DNA from: Gemmatimonadaceae bacterium
Lineage (GTDB): Bacteria > Gemmatimonadota > Gemmatimonadetes > Gemmatimonadales > Gemmatimonadaceae
DNA: 44,433 bases
Assembly (NCBI GenBank): GCA_020853635.1
Contig: JADYYN010000251.1
Span: 1-44,433 of the forward strand
Direction of reading: 5' to 3'
Below, piece after piece: positions 32,821-41,828 of the stretch (the first letter of the stretch is position 1; every line of letters begins with the position of its first letter). Made by a program: the position numbers and the translations under genes. The notes below the pieces were generated by a model that made no database searches, was not told the origin of the DNA, and saw only the letters and a list, made by a program, of their open reading frames with translations.

Positions 32821-35034
32821 TCAGCTCCAGCTCAAGTCGTGCCGTGTGAGCGGGAGAGAACGGATCCGCTTGCCCGTCGCGGCGAAGATGGCGTTGGTGA
32901 GCGCAGGGATCACCGGCGGCAGTGCGGGTTCGCCCATGCCGGTGGGTGGGAAGTTCGTCGTGTGGAAGTGCACTGCCACCGGCGGGACCTCCGTGATGCG
33001 CAGGAGTTCGAAATCATCGAAGTTCGACTGCATCGCCTTGCCGCCTTCGATGGTGATCTCCTGCTTCATCGCCTCGGCGATGCCGTCGAGCACCGAGCCC
33101 TGCACCTGCGCCATTGCGCCGCTCGGATTGATGATCTGCGAGCCGACATCGCCGGCCACCCACACCTTCACGATCTTCACTTCACCGCGCTGGCTCACGT
33201 TCACTTCGACCACCTCGGCGAAGTAGCCGCGGTGACTGAAGTGCATGCCGACGCCCATGCCGGAGCCCTTGGGGAGTTTCCGCTTGCCCCAGCCGGACTT
33301 CTCGGCGACGAGTTCGAGCACGCCCTTCATGCGGGCGGCATCGACCGAGGAGGCCGGAGCAGCAGCAGACGCCGGTACGGCGCCCGATTGCGCGAGCAGG
33401 TCGAGTCGGAACTGCACCGGGTCCTTGCCCGCCGCGACCGCGAGTTCGTCGATGAACGACTGGTAGACGAACGCGATCGCGTTGCTCGTCGGCGCGCGGA
33501 GGAAACCCGTCGGCACGCCGAGCGGCATCATGGAGACGCCGAACTGGGCGTTGGGGATGTACGAGATGGGGAACTCGTTGGCGCTGATCGCCGCGGCCTG
33601 CGCGGTGCGACCGTTCTCGCCGAAGGTCGCGAAGTGGTTCTCCCACGCGACGATCTTGCCGGACGCATCGACCGCGCCCTTGAGCTTGTGGTAGCCCGCC
33701 GGACGATAGAAGTCGTGCTGCATGTCGTCTTCACGCGTCCACACGAGCTTCACCGGCGCACCGGCCTGGCGTGCGATCCACGCGGCCTCGACCATGTAGT
33801 CGTTGTTGAGACGACGGCCGAAGCCGCCACCGCCGCGCACGATGTGGATGGCGATGTCCTCCGGCTTGATGCCGAGCGTCTGTGCCACGAGCTGACGACC
33901 GCCCTGCGGGCTCTGCGTCGGCGCCCAGATCTCCATCTTGCCGTCGGCGAAGTGCGCCGTGCAGTTCTGCGGTTCGAGCGGGGCGTGCGCGAGGAACGGA
34001 TACTCGTACTCGGCTTCGACCGTCTTGGCGGCGCTCGCGAACGCAGCGGCCGTGTCGCCGTCCTTGCGTACAATGTTCTGCGGCGCAGCGGCGAAGAACT
34101 GCTTCGCCTGTGCGAGGTACGCGCTCGAACTCTGCTGTGCCGTGGGGTGTGCTTCCCACGTTACGCGCAGTCGACGCCGCGCCGAGCGGGCGGCCCACCA
34201 CGAGTCCGCGACGATCGCGACGCCGGGCATGAGGCCGGCGAGGTTCGCGCCGCCGTCCACGACGAACGCCTGCTTCACGCCCGGCAATGCCTTGATGTCA
34301 TCGAGATTCGCCGAGGCGACCTTGGCCGCGAACACCGGCGACTTCTCGAACACCGCGTAGAGCATCCCAGGCACCGTGATGTCGATGCCGAACAGCGGCT
34401 TGCCGGTGACGATCTTGGCATTGTCCACGCCCGGGATCGACTTGCCGATGATCTTGAAGTCCTTCGGGTCCTTCAGCGTGACCGTGTTGAGCGCGGGCGC
34501 GGTGAGGGTTGCGGCCTTGGCGGCGAGCTCCCCGTATTTGGCACTCCGCCGCGACGCCCGATGGTGCACCACGCCGGCCTCGGTGGTGCACTCGGCAGCC
34601 GGCACGTTCCAGTTGGCGGCGGCGGCGGCGACGAGCATCTGTCGTCCCGCGGCACCGGCACGCCGGAGCGGCTCCCAGTTGGTTGGAGTGGACGTGCTGC
34701 CACCGGCGACCTGGCGGCCGTACTTCGACTCGTCGCTCATCGCCTGTTCGACCGTCACCTGATTCCACGCGACGTCGAGTTCCTCGGCGATCAGCATCGG
34801 CAGCATGGTGCGCACGCCTTGGCCGACCTCGGGGTTCTTCGCGAGGATGGTGATCTGTCCGCTGCTCGAGATGCGGATGAAGGCGTTGGGGACGAACTCA
34901 TCGGCGAGTTCCATCGCCGCGAGTGAGTCGACGCCCGGGAACTCGATGAGCGTGCCGAGCAGCAGACCGCCGCCGGCGATGGCGGAGACGCGAAGGAAGT
35001 CGCGGCGCGCGAGGTGGCGCGATTCGGTGGTCAT
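32821..35034 (-). CDS. iorB: Molybdenum hydroxylase large subunit, isoquinoline 1-oxidoreductase (IorB)-like, Tat-exported
   Basis: A 737-residue protein from ATG 35034 (ATGA overlap with the small subunit stop). The N-terminus carries a twin-arginine signal, [19 protein letters not shown]. Mo-cofactor regions include [38 protein letters not shown] and GFLRAP. The late [17 protein letters not shown] contains the Glu that acts as base in xanthine-oxidase-family enzymes. The length and single-chain form match IorB-type enzymes, which hydroxylate N-heterocycles or oxidise aldehydes. No cytochrome c subunit is nearby, so the electron acceptor is unknown. The substrate cannot be called. Confidence 0.92.
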   Translation of the reverse strand: MTTESRHLARRDFLRVSAIAGGGLLLGTLIEFPGVDSLAAMELADEFVPNAFIRISSSGQITILAKNPEVGQGVRTMLPMLIAEELDVAWNQVTVEQAMSDESKYGRQVAGGSTSTPTNWEPLRRAGAAGRQMLVAAAAANWNVPAAECTTEAGVVHHRASRRSAKYGELAAKAATLTAPALNTVTLKDPKDFKIIGKSIPGVDNAKIVTGKPLFGIDITVPGMLYAVFEKSPVFAAKVASANLDDIKALPGVKQAFVVDGGANLAGLMPGVAIVADSWWAARSARRRLRVTWEAHPTAQQSSSAYLAQAKQFFAAAPQNIVRKDGDTAAAFASAAKTVEAEYEYPFLAHAPLEPQNCTAHFADGKMEIWAPTQSPQGGRQLVAQTLGIKPEDIAIHIVRGGGGFGRRLNNDYMVEAAWIARQAGAPVKLVWTREDDMQHDFYRPAGYHKLKGAVDASGKIVAWENHFATFGENGRTAQAAAISANEFPISYIPNAQFGVSMMPLGVPTGFLRAPTSNAIAFVYQSFIDELAVAAGKDPVQFRLDLLAQSGAVPASAAAPASSVDAARMKGVLELVAEKSGWGKRKLPKGSGMGVGMHFSHRGYFAEVVEVNVSQRGEVKIVKVWVAGDVGSQIINPSGAMAQVQGSVLDGIAEAMKQEITIEGGKAMQSNFDDFELLRITEVPPVAVHFHTTNFPPTGMGEPALPPVIPALTNAIFAATGKRIRSLPLTRHDLSWS

Positions 35035-35552
35035 GCGACCTCCTGTGATTCGCTGCTGCTGGTGGCGTCGTCGCGCGTGCCGCCCGCGTTGTCGTTTGCG
35101 GCGATCGCCGCCGCGCGGTGGATGCCGGCCCGGATGCGATGGTACGTGGCGCAGCGGCAGAGGTTGCCGTACATGGCGGCGTCGATGTCTTCGTCGGTCG
35201 GCTTGGGATTGCTGGCCAGCAACTCGGCGGCCTGCATGATCTGGCCGGCCTGACAGTAGCCGCACTGAGGCACGTCGAGTTCCTGCCACGCTTTCTGCAG
35301 CGGGTGCGAGGCGTCGGCGGAGAGGCCTTCGATGGTGGTGACTTTGCGGCCGTTGAGGGCGCTCGCCGGGACCTGGCAGGAGCGCGTGGCGGCACCGTTC
35401 ACGTGGACCGTGCAGGCGCCACAGAGGGATTCACCGCAGCCGTACTTGGTGCCTTTGAGATCCAGTGTGTCGCGCAGGATCCAGAGGAGGGGCATGTCGG
35501 CGGGGACGTCGACCGTGCGGGAGGTCCCGTTGACCGAGAAAGTGACCTTCAT
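35031..35552 (-). CDS. iorA: Molybdenum hydroxylase 2Fe-2S subunit (IorA-like)
   Basis: A 173-residue protein from ATG 35552 with GGAG upstream. The first cluster is plant-ferredoxin type: [23 protein letters not shown] (residues about 39-61, four Cys). The second is CGYCQAGQ plus [10 protein letters not shown] in the helical domain. It passes electrons from the Mo site. It has no signal of its own, so it probably rides with the Tat-exported large subunit. The last 25 residues are disordered ([17 protein letters not shown]). First gene of the operon. Confidence 0.93.
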   Translation of the reverse strand: MKVTFSVNGTSRTVDVPADMPLLWILRDTLDLKGTKYGCGESLCGACTVHVNGAATRSCQVPASALNGRKVTTIEGLSADASHPLQKAWQELDVPQCGYCQAGQIMQAAELLASNPKPTDEDIDAAMYGNLCRCATYHRIRAGIHRAAAIAANDNAGGTRDDATSSSESQEVA

Positions 35553-35590
35553 GTGGCGAGCAGCTCCGGAGAGTGGACAGGTCCAACTTC

Positions 35591-35622
35591 GCGCCCGGGG
35601 GCGCCCGCCGCAACGCGGCGGG
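35591..35622 (-). promoter_or_regulatory. GC-rich hairpins in the leader of the molybdenum hydroxylase operon
   Basis: CCCGCCGC (35604-35611) pairs with GCGGCGGG (35615-35622) across a 3-nt loop. Next to it GCGCCC (35591-35596) pairs with GGGCGC (35599-35604). With transcription from the -10 at 35634 both would lie at the start of a 75-nt leader. It is too small for a molybdenum-cofactor riboswitch. Confidence 0.45.
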
Positions 35623-35633
35623 GTGGCATCTCT

Positions 35634-35639
35634 ATTGTA
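35634..35639 (-). promoter_or_regulatory. Predicted -10 box of the molybdenum hydroxylase operon
   Basis: TACAAT on the minus strand matches five of six consensus bases in an otherwise GC-rich 187-bp divergent gap. No good -35 is found 16-18 nt upstream. On the plus strand TACATT (35711-35716) may serve the cardiolipin synthase gene. Confidence 0.4.
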
Positions 35640-35739
35640 CGCTCGCGGCGGGGAAAGGGTTGCCCCGCCGGGAACGAGCCGCGGCCCGTGAGCGCAGGCG
35701 TGCGCTACAGTACATTGAAACGCCGCTCTCACTCGCCCG

Positions 35740-37197
35740 ATGCGCGATCTCACACTCAGCTGGCTCCCCCTCTGGTGGCCCTACGCCGTCGCCGCCGTCG
35801 CCTTCGGCGTCAGCGTCGTCGCCACGCTGCACGTCGTCACGCGCAAGCGCGACGTCCGGGCGGCCATCGGCTGGGTGGGCCTCGTCTGGCTCGTACCGGG
35901 TGTCGGGGCGCTGCTGTACGCGATGTTCGGACTCAATCGCATCCAACGACGCGCCAACCAGCTGCATCGCGCCCGTCGCCGACTGCTGCTCTCCACGCCC
36001 CAAGCCATCAGCATCGCGCGCACCGGGACGGCGTCGGGGGTGCATCCCGAGCTCGAGTCCATGGCGCGATTGGGCGAGCAGCTCTCGGGTCGGCCGCTGC
36101 TCACGGGCAACCGCATCGAACCGTTGTTCAACGGAGACGAGGCGTATCCGGCCATGCTCGCGGCGATCAACGGCGCACAGAAGACGATCGCGCTCTCCAG
36201 CTACATCTTCGGTGACGACGCGGCGGGCCGCCCGTTCGTCGCGGCACTCGCGACCGCTACCCAGCGCGGCGTCGAGGTGCGCGTCCTTGTTGATGGGTTC
36301 GGCGCCCGATACACATGGCCCCCAGTCCACAAGGCGCTACGGGCCGCCGGCGTGCCGGTGCAACTTTTCCTCCCGCGCATCCACCAGGCGGGGCTCGCGT
36401 TCTTCAATCTCCGCAACCACCGCAAGATCCTCACGGTCGATGGCACCGTCGGCTTCACCGGCGGCATGAACATCCAGGCGCGGAACATCCACGCGACCAA
36501 TCCACCGCGCGCGGTGCGCGATGTGCATTTCCGCATCGAAGGACCGCTCGTCGGACAGATGCAGGAGGCCTTCGCCGAGGACTGGCAGTTCGCGACGCGA
36601 GAGGTGCTCGATGGACCGGGCTGGTTCCCCACGTTGCACGACGTCGGATCCAGCACCGCCCGCGTGATCGCCGACGGACCGGATGGGGATCTGGAGATCC
36701 TCCGCATGGTCATCCTCGGCGCGCTCACGTCGGCGCGGCACTCAGTGCGCATCGTGACGCCGTATTTCCTGCCCGATCCTGCGATGGTCGCCGCACTCTC
36801 GGTCGCGGCGCTGCGCGGCGTGAAGGTCGAGATCGTGCTGCCCTCCAAGGTCAACATCCCGGTGGTGCAGTGGGCCGCGATGGCGCAACTGTGGCAGGTG
36901 CTCCGGCCGGGATGCCACGTCTATCTCTCGCCGCTGCCGTTCGATCACTCCAAGCTCATGGTGATCGACCGGCGCTGGGCTCTGTTCGGCTCCACGAACT
37001 GGGATCCGCGCAGCTTGCGCCTCAACTTCGAGCTCGATGTCGAGAGCTATTGCTCCGTGTGCGCCGCGCGGATCGACGACCACATCACCGAGCGCATCGT
37101 CGAGAGCCGTCGGCTGACCCTCGCCGAAGCGGATGGGCGCACGTTCCCGATCAAGGTGCGCGACGGCGTCGCACGGCTGCTCTCGCCGTACCTCTGA
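35740..37197 (+). CDS. cls: Cardiolipin synthase (phospholipase D family)
   Basis: A 485-residue membrane protein. Two N-terminal helices ([19 protein letters not shown] and [19 protein letters not shown]) form the PLDc_N anchor. Two HKD motifs follow: [10 protein letters not shown] with GFTGGMN (about residues 226-242) and DHSKLMVID with [10 protein letters not shown] (about 402-421). This is the ClsA/ClsB-type arrangement that joins two phosphatidylglycerols, or PE and PG, into cardiolipin at the inner membrane. It starts 187 bp from the divergent iorA gene and converges on DUF456 with a 39-bp gap. Confidence 0.94.
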   Translation: MRDLTLSWLPLWWPYAVAAVAFGVSVVATLHVVTRKRDVRAAIGWVGLVWLVPGVGALLYAMFGLNRIQRRANQLHRARRRLLLSTPQAISIARTGTASGVHPELESMARLGEQLSGRPLLTGNRIEPLFNGDEAYPAMLAAINGAQKTIALSSYIFGDDAAGRPFVAALATATQRGVEVRVLVDGFGARYTWPPVHKALRAAGVPVQLFLPRIHQAGLAFFNLRNHRKILTVDGTVGFTGGMNIQARNIHATNPPRAVRDVHFRIEGPLVGQMQEAFAEDWQFATREVLDGPGWFPTLHDVGSSTARVIADGPDGDLEILRMVILGALTSARHSVRIVTPYFLPDPAMVAALSVAALRGVKVEIVLPSKVNIPVVQWAAMAQLWQVLRPGCHVYLSPLPFDHSKLMVIDRRWALFGSTNWDPRSLRLNFELDVESYCSVCAARIDDHITERIVESRRLTLAEADGRTFPIKVRDGVARLLSPYL

Positions 37198-37236
37198 CGC
37201 GCGGCGCAGCGCGGACGCACGGGCCGCGCGAACGAG

Positions 37237-37797
37237 CTACCCGACGATGGTCGATGCCACGACGAGGACCGCGACCACAAAGCCGAGTCCCACCTTCATC
37301 GCCGCGGCGACCACACGCCCCACCAACGCTCCCCACGCCACGCGCCCCGCGTGCGCTTCGTCGGGCCGCACCGAATACTCGGCCACCAGCGCCCCGGCGA
37401 ACGCGCCGAGGAACGACCCCACGAGCGAGCCGAGCACGGGCACTGGCACCCCGACCACCGCGCCCACGATGCCGCCGAGCAAGGCACCCCAGCCGGCGCG
37501 GCTGGAGCCGCCGTACTTCGCCGTGTAGCGCGATGACAACGTCCACTCGAGCAACTCCGCCACCAGCGCGATCGCGAAGCCCGCACCCAAGGCCCACCAT
37601 GCGATCGGGCACGCGGGGTCGAGCGTCTTCCACAGCGACGCGCCCGCGAGGAACACCCACGTGCCCGGGAGGCCGAGGGCGTTCAGCGGCAAGGTCAGCA
37701 ACGCAGAAAGCGCGAGTAGCAGTGTCAACACGGTTCGTTCCCGGCGTGAGGTGAAGTCGACGAGGGCGAGGTGCCGCGATCGAGCTGCGTCCGCCAT
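37237..37797 (-). CDS. DUF456 domain membrane protein
   Basis: A 186-residue protein from ATG 37797. The start is supported by GGGAG upstream on the minus strand; a longer open frame extends into the repeat region. It has about five hydrophobic segments, with WVFLAGASLWKTL, AELLEWTLSSRYTAKYGGSSRAGWG and GGIVGAVVGVPVPVLGSLVGSFLGAFAGALVAE. The glycine-rich GG-VGA pattern is typical of DUF456 and resembles glycine-zipper helices. The function is unknown. Its ribosome site lies within a heptamer repeat (37795-37814). Confidence 0.9.
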   Translation of the reverse strand: MADAARSRHLALVDFTSRRERTVLTLLLALSALLTLPLNALGLPGTWVFLAGASLWKTLDPACPIAWWALGAGFAIALVAELLEWTLSSRYTAKYGGSSRAGWGALLGGIVGAVVGVPVPVLGSLVGSFLGAFAGALVAEYSVRPDEAHAGRVAWGALVGRVVAAAMKVGLGFVVAVLVVASTIVG

Positions 37798-37814
37798 CTC
37801 CCATCTCCCATCCC
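37795..37814 (-). repeat. Heptamer repeat covering the DUF456 ribosome site and start
   Basis: On the minus strand the heptamer GGAGATG occurs twice in tandem, preceded by GGGATG. The SD-like GGGAG and the ATG of DUF456 are parts of the repeat. Similar purine-rich tracts occur at 41725-41760 and 43883-43912. Confidence 0.7.
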
Positions 37815-37833
37815 ATATCTGTACTCTTATCCC

Positions 37834-37932
37834 ATGTCCCTTCGCGTCCGCCAGACCCTCGTCCGCGTTCTGACCATCCAAGTCATTACGTTGGTCCTCC
37901 TCTGGTTGCTTCAGCAGCGCTACGCGAGCTGA
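37834..37932 (+). CDS. 32-residue membrane miniprotein upstream of the sodium:solute symporter
   Basis: A short ORF found by eye: ATG 37834 to TGA 37932. The peptide begins MSLRVRQTLVRVLT and continues as one hydrophobic helix (IQVITLVLLWLLQQ) ending RYAS. Its stop is 5 nt before the symporter ATG (37938). The positive N-terminus plus a single helix is typical of membrane miniproteins, and small accessory ORFs beside SSS-family symporters are known in other bacteria. No Shine-Dalgarno site is visible, so translation might be leaderless. Expression is unproven. Confidence 0.6.
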   Translation: MSLRVRQTLVRVLTIQVITLVLLWLLQQRYAS

Positions 37933-37937
37933 GCGGC

Positions 37938-39605
37938 ATGCATTGGATCAATTGGGTCATCGTCGTCTCGTACCTGACGTTCGTCGTCTGGGACGGCCTG
38001 CGTCGCACGCGGGGCACCACCAACATCGAAGGATACTTCCTCGCCAACCGCTCGCTGCCGTGGTGGGCGGTGGGCCTGTCGGTGATGGCCACGCAGCTCT
38101 CGGCCGTGACGCTGATCGGCACCACGGGCCAGGGCGCGACCGACGGGCTCAAGTTCGTGCAGTTCTACTTCGGACTGCCGATCGCGATGGTGATCCTCGG
38201 TGTGACGCTGGTCCCGTTCCTGCACGGGGCGAAGGTGTACACGGCCTACGAGTTCCTCGAGCGACGCTTCGACGCCAAGACGCGCACACTCACGAGTCTG
38301 CTGTTCCTCCTGTCGCGCGGGATGTCCTGCGGCGCGATCATCTCCGCGCCGGCGGTGGTGCTCTCGGCGATCTTCGGCTGGTCGCTGACCGCCTGCGTGG
38401 CGCTCATCGGAGTCCCCACGGTCATCTACACGGTGCTCGGTGGCGTGCAGGCGGTCACCTGGGCCGACGTGAAACAGATGGTCGTGATCGTGGGGACGAT
38501 GACCGGCATCATCGTCGTGCTGGTGATGCGCATGCCGGTGCCGATCGACGACGCGTTCGCACTCGCAGGCGCGGCTGGGCGGCTCCAGGTGTTCGATTTC
38601 TCGTTCAATCTCACCAATCAGTACACCTTCTGGTCGGGCATCATCGGCGGGACGTTCCTGATGCTCAGCTACTTCGGCACGGATCAGAGCCAAGTGCAGC
38701 GATACCTCACGGCGAAATCGGTCGACGAAGCGCGCAGTTCGTTGCTGATGAGCGCGTACTGGAAGATCCCGCTCCAAGCCGCGATCCTGCTCATCGGCGT
38801 GCTGGTGTTCCTGTTCTTCCTGTTCCAGCCGGCGCCCATGCTGTACAACCCGACGCATGATCGGGCGGTGCAGGAGGCATCGCCGGAAGTACACGCCGAA
38901 CTCTCGGCGCGTTACGGCGCGGCGGTTGCGGCGCGCGAGGTGGCCGCTCGCGAGGCCGTCACGGTACGCGCAGCGGGCGATGCGGTCGCCACCAAGGCCG
39001 CCCTCGGGCTCTACAAGCAGACGGAGCAGGCCGTCGGCGCGGTGCGCACCGAAGCGCTCGCCGAGGCCGCGCGTGTGACGGGCCAATCCTCGCGTGACGT
39101 CAACTACATCATCCCGCGCTTCGTGCTGGACCACCTGCCGCTCGGGTTCGCGGGGTTGTTCCTCGCCGCCGTGCTCGCCGCCGCGATGTCGAGCATCGCG
39201 GCGGAGTTGAACTCGCTCTCCACGGCGACGGTGGTCGACTTCTACCAGCGGCGCGTGAAGGCGGATGGCAGCGACGCGCACTATCTGCGCGTGTCCAAGT
39301 GGGCGACGGCGCTGTGGGGCGCGTTCGCTTGCGTCGTCGCGACGTACGCCGCGACGCTCGGCTCGCTCATCGAGGTGGTGAACCGCTTCGGGTCGTTCTT
39401 CTATGGCTCGATCCTCGGCGTATTCATCCTCGCGATGATCAAGCGTGCGCGTCCGCTCGGCGCGTTCGTGGGGCTGATCGCCGGGATGACCGCGGTCGGC
39501 GTGATCAGTTGGCAGGTGCCGAGCATCGCGTTCCTCTGGCACAACGTGACCGGCGCTGTGGTGGTGGTGCTGGTCGGGCTGGGCATCAGCGCGTTCGAGG
39601 GCTGA
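37938..39605 (+). CDS. Sodium:solute symporter (SSS family)
   Basis: A 555-residue protein with about 13 membrane helices. SSS marks include GYFLANRSLPWWAVGLSVMATQLSAVTLIG (TM1-TM2 unwound region), FYFGLPIAMVIL, GGVQAVTWADVKQ and SYFGTDQSQVQRYL. LAAAMSSIAAELNSLSTATVVDFY carries the Ser residues of the second sodium site. An Ala/Glu-rich polar insertion of about 85 residues (300-388) sits between two helices. The substrate is not evident (proline, sugar or organic acid members all exist). It lies 112 bp before the arginase gene. Confidence 0.93.
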   Translation: MHWINWVIVVSYLTFVVWDGLRRTRGTTNIEGYFLANRSLPWWAVGLSVMATQLSAVTLIGTTGQGATDGLKFVQFYFGLPIAMVILGVTLVPFLHGAKVYTAYEFLERRFDAKTRTLTSLLFLLSRGMSCGAIISAPAVVLSAIFGWSLTACVALIGVPTVIYTVLGGVQAVTWADVKQMVVIVGTMTGIIVVLVMRMPVPIDDAFALAGAAGRLQVFDFSFNLTNQYTFWSGIIGGTFLMLSYFGTDQSQVQRYLTAKSVDEARSSLLMSAYWKIPLQAAILLIGVLVFLFFLFQPAPMLYNPTHDRAVQEASPEVHAELSARYGAAVAAREVAAREAVTVRAAGDAVATKAALGLYKQTEQAVGAVRTEALAEAARVTGQSSRDVNYIIPRFVLDHLPLGFAGLFLAAVLAAAMSSIAAELNSLSTATVVDFYQRRVKADGSDAHYLRVSKWATALWGAFACVVATYAATLGSLIEVVNRFGSFFYGSILGVFILAMIKRARPLGAFVGLIAGMTAVGVISWQVPSIAFLWHNVTGAVVVVLVGLGISAFEG

Positions 39606-39655
39606 GCCGCCGGGCGGACGCTGGCAGGATATGCCGCGCCGCACGCATAGCCGCT

Positions 39656-39676
39656 GCATCTCGTGCATGGAGATGC
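39656..39676 (+). terminator. Hairpin between symporter and arginase genes
   Basis: GCATCTC (39656-39662) and GAGATGC (39670-39676) form a perfect 7-bp stem with loop GTGCATG. No U-run follows. It may end the symporter transcript or regulate the arginase gene, whose ATG is 41 nt downstream. Confidence 0.4.
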
Positions 39677-39717
39677 GCGCCCCTTCCACTCCGCTGCGCG
39701 TCGGATAGCCTCCACGC

Positions 39718-40629
39718 ATGACCACCGTCAAGATCATCGGCGTCCCCATGGACTTGGGCGCATCACGCCGCGGCGTCGACATGGGCCCGTCCGCCGTCCG
39801 CTATACCGATCTCCGCGATCGGATCGAGAAACTCGGCCACACGGTCGAAGATGTCGGCAACGTCGCCGTGCCGTTCCGTGAGGATGCGGCCAAAGGCGCG
39901 CAGCGCGGCGCGCGCTACCTCGGCGCCATCACGCAGGTGTGCACCGATGTCGCCGCGCACACGCGCGCTGCGCTCGCGGCGGGGCAGATCCCCGTGGTGC
40001 TCGGCGGCGATCATGCGCTCGCCGCAGGGTCCATCGCCGGCGCGGCGGCACACTTGGCGAGCAAGGGAGAACGACTGGGCGTGATCTGGGTGGACGCGCA
40101 CGGTGATCTCAACACGCCCGCGAGCTCGCGCTCCGGCAACGTGCATGGCATGCCGCTCGCCGCGTTGCTCGGTAACGGCGACAAGGCGATGTCGACCATC
40201 GCGGGTGAGCAGCCGGCGCTCAAGGCGAGCGATGTGGCGCTGGTCGGACTGCGCGACCTCGATCAGCCAGAGCGCAATCACATCCGCAAGTGGGGACTCT
40301 CCGCGTTCACCATGCGGGCGCTCGACGAACGCGGGGTGCGCATGGTGATGGAAGAAGCGATCGCGGTCGCGACGCGCGGCACGGGCGGCATCTGGGTCTC
40401 GTTCGACATGGACGTGATCGATCCCGATGAAGCGCCCGGTGTCGGCACGGCGGTGCCCGGGGGCATGACGTACCGCGAAGCACACCTTGCGATGGAGATG
40501 CTCGCCGACACCGGCAAGCTCATGGGGGTCGATCTCGTCGAGGTGAACCCCGTGCTCGACGAGCGCAATCGCACAGCGGAGATCGCCTGCGAGCTGATCC
40601 TCAGCGCTTTGGGCAAACGGATCCTCTGA
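39718..40629 (+). CDS. rocF: Arginase
   Basis: A 303-residue arginase of the standard length. IIGVPMDLGASRRGVDMGPSA opens it. The manganese site is built from GGDHALAAGS, VDAHGDLNTP and SFDMDVIDPDEAPGVGT, with the substrate-loop SGNVHGMP and a late DLVEVNP. It hydrolyses arginine to ornithine and urea. The next gene begins 1 nt after its stop and encodes an ornithine cyclodeaminase-type enzyme, so the pair should turn arginine into proline. No urease gene is in the window. Confidence 0.96.
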   Translation: MTTVKIIGVPMDLGASRRGVDMGPSAVRYTDLRDRIEKLGHTVEDVGNVAVPFREDAAKGAQRGARYLGAITQVCTDVAAHTRAALAAGQIPVVLGGDHALAAGSIAGAAAHLASKGERLGVIWVDAHGDLNTPASSRSGNVHGMPLAALLGNGDKAMSTIAGEQPALKASDVALVGLRDLDQPERNHIRKWGLSAFTMRALDERGVRMVMEEAIAVATRGTGGIWVSFDMDVIDPDEAPGVGTAVPGGMTYREAHLAMEMLADTGKLMGVDLVEVNPVLDERNRTAEIACELILSALGKRIL

Positions 40630-40630
40630 G

Positions 40631-41734
40631 ATGCCTCCCACCATTCGATACGTCCCGCCCGACTTCTCTGCGCCACTGCTCGCGAACGCGCCGGCGGCGC
40701 GCACCGTCTCGGCCGAACGCGACGGTGTGCTGCCGGAGGGCTTCTTCGCGACCACGAACCTCCCCACGTACGTGAAGGGTGCGGATGGGCGGTGGACGAT
40801 GCCTCGCGAACCTCGCATGGACGGCGTACTCGTGCGCGACGCGCAGGGCGTGTGGTGGGTGCGCGAAGGCCGCCGCGTGAAGCAGGGCGACGAGATCGTC
40901 GTCGGCATCGCGGAGGACGGCAGCGACGGTGTGCTCGTGCACGCGACGGGATTCCGGGACGAGAGCGACGGTCACGGCGAGTTCCACTTCATGTCGAGTC
41001 AGGTCTCGCGCGAGAAGCCGATCGACTATCGCGCCATCGCGCGCATGCTGGTGGAAGAAAAACGACGCGGCGGCTACGTGCTCTGGATCGCGGGGCCGGC
41101 CCTCGTGCATTCGCGCGCGAGAGACAATCTCGTCTGGTTCATCCGGAATGGGTTCGTACAGGCCCTGCTCGCCGGGAACGCGGTCGCGGTGCATGACATC
41201 GAAGCGGCAGTGGTCGGCACCACGCTCGGCATGACGAGTGAGGGGGAGCCGACACCGAACGGCCATGCGGCGCACATGCGCGCCATCAATGCCGTGCGCC
41301 GCGCGGGGTCGATCAAGGACGCCGTGCAGCAGGGCGTGATCACCGGCGGCATCATGCACGCCTGCGTGGTGGAGGAGGTGCCGTACGTGCTCGGCGGTTC
41401 GATCCGCGATGACGGGCCGCTGCCCGACGTGTTCACCGATGCGGTGGCGGCGCAGGAGGCGATGCGTGCGCACGCGATCAAGGCGACGATGGCGGTGATG
41501 ATCGCGACCGCGTTGCACTCCATCGCGGTGGGGAACATGCTGCCAGCGTACTACGAGGACCCGCAGCGCGGCATCGTGGAGCTCCCGACCATCTGCGTGG
41601 ACGCGAGCGAGTTCCTCGTGAGCAAGCTCAAGGACCGCGGCACCCATCAAGCCGTGGGTGTGGTCACCAATGCGCAGGACTTCATGAGCATCCTGCGCTC
41701 GGCGGTGGAGCGCGAGGTGAGCTCGGAGGTGTGA
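40631..41734 (+). CDS. TIGR00300-type ornithine cyclodeaminase (LOR/SDH-like)
   Basis: A 367-residue protein. GVLPEGFFATTNLPTYV (about residues 32-48), FHFMSSQVSREKP, GGYVLWIAGPALVHSRARD, NAVAVHDIEAAVVGTTLGM, HMRAINAVRRAGSIKDAV, GGSIRDDGPLPDV, LHSIAVGNMLPA and DRGTHQAVGVVTN match the TIGR00300 family. That family includes the archaeal ornithine cyclodeaminase and the C-terminal part of cyanobacterial ArgZ/AgrE, and differs from the classic mu-crystallin-type enzyme. Ornithine is converted to proline and ammonia with NAD+ recycled. Coupling to arginase (1-nt gap) strongly supports this role. The last codons and stop lie in a 14-bp tandem repeat. Confidence 0.9.
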   Translation: MPPTIRYVPPDFSAPLLANAPAARTVSAERDGVLPEGFFATTNLPTYVKGADGRWTMPREPRMDGVLVRDAQGVWWVREGRRVKQGDEIVVGIAEDGSDGVLVHATGFRDESDGHGEFHFMSSQVSREKPIDYRAIARMLVEEKRRGGYVLWIAGPALVHSRARDNLVWFIRNGFVQALLAGNAVAVHDIEAAVVGTTLGMTSEGEPTPNGHAAHMRAINAVRRAGSIKDAVQQGVITGGIMHACVVEEVPYVLGGSIRDDGPLPDVFTDAVAAQEAMRAHAIKATMAVMIATALHSIAVGNMLPAYYEDPQRGIVELPTICVDASEFLVSKLKDRGTHQAVGVVTNAQDFMSILRSAVEREVSSEV

Positions 41735-41760
41735 GGTGGGAGGTGTGAGGTGGGAGGAGT
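41725..41760 (+). repeat. 14-bp purine-rich tandem repeat at the end of the cyclodeaminase gene
   Basis: GGAGGTGTGAGGTG occurs at 41725-41738 and again at 41739-41752, followed by GGAGGAGT. It includes the stop codon (41732-41734). A pyrimidine-rich tract (about 41800-41828) on the other side of the 94-bp convergent gap could pair with it as an imperfect bidirectional terminator stem. Confidence 0.7.
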
Positions 41761-41828
41761 AAGGCAGAGGCGTGCGAGAACGTGCGTCCTACCGTCGCTC
41801 CCCTCGCCCCCCCTCCCTCTCCCCTCTC

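Noticed and set aside
35553..35640. Molybdenum-cofactor riboswitch ahead of the Mo hydroxylase operon
   Set aside because: The leader is only about 75 nt with two simple stems, much smaller than the known Moco RNA motif.
37920..39782. 620-codon open frame on the minus strand
   Set aside because: It is antisense to the symporter, with His/Arg/Asp-rich composition and no family motif. Such shadows are expected in GC-rich coding DNA.
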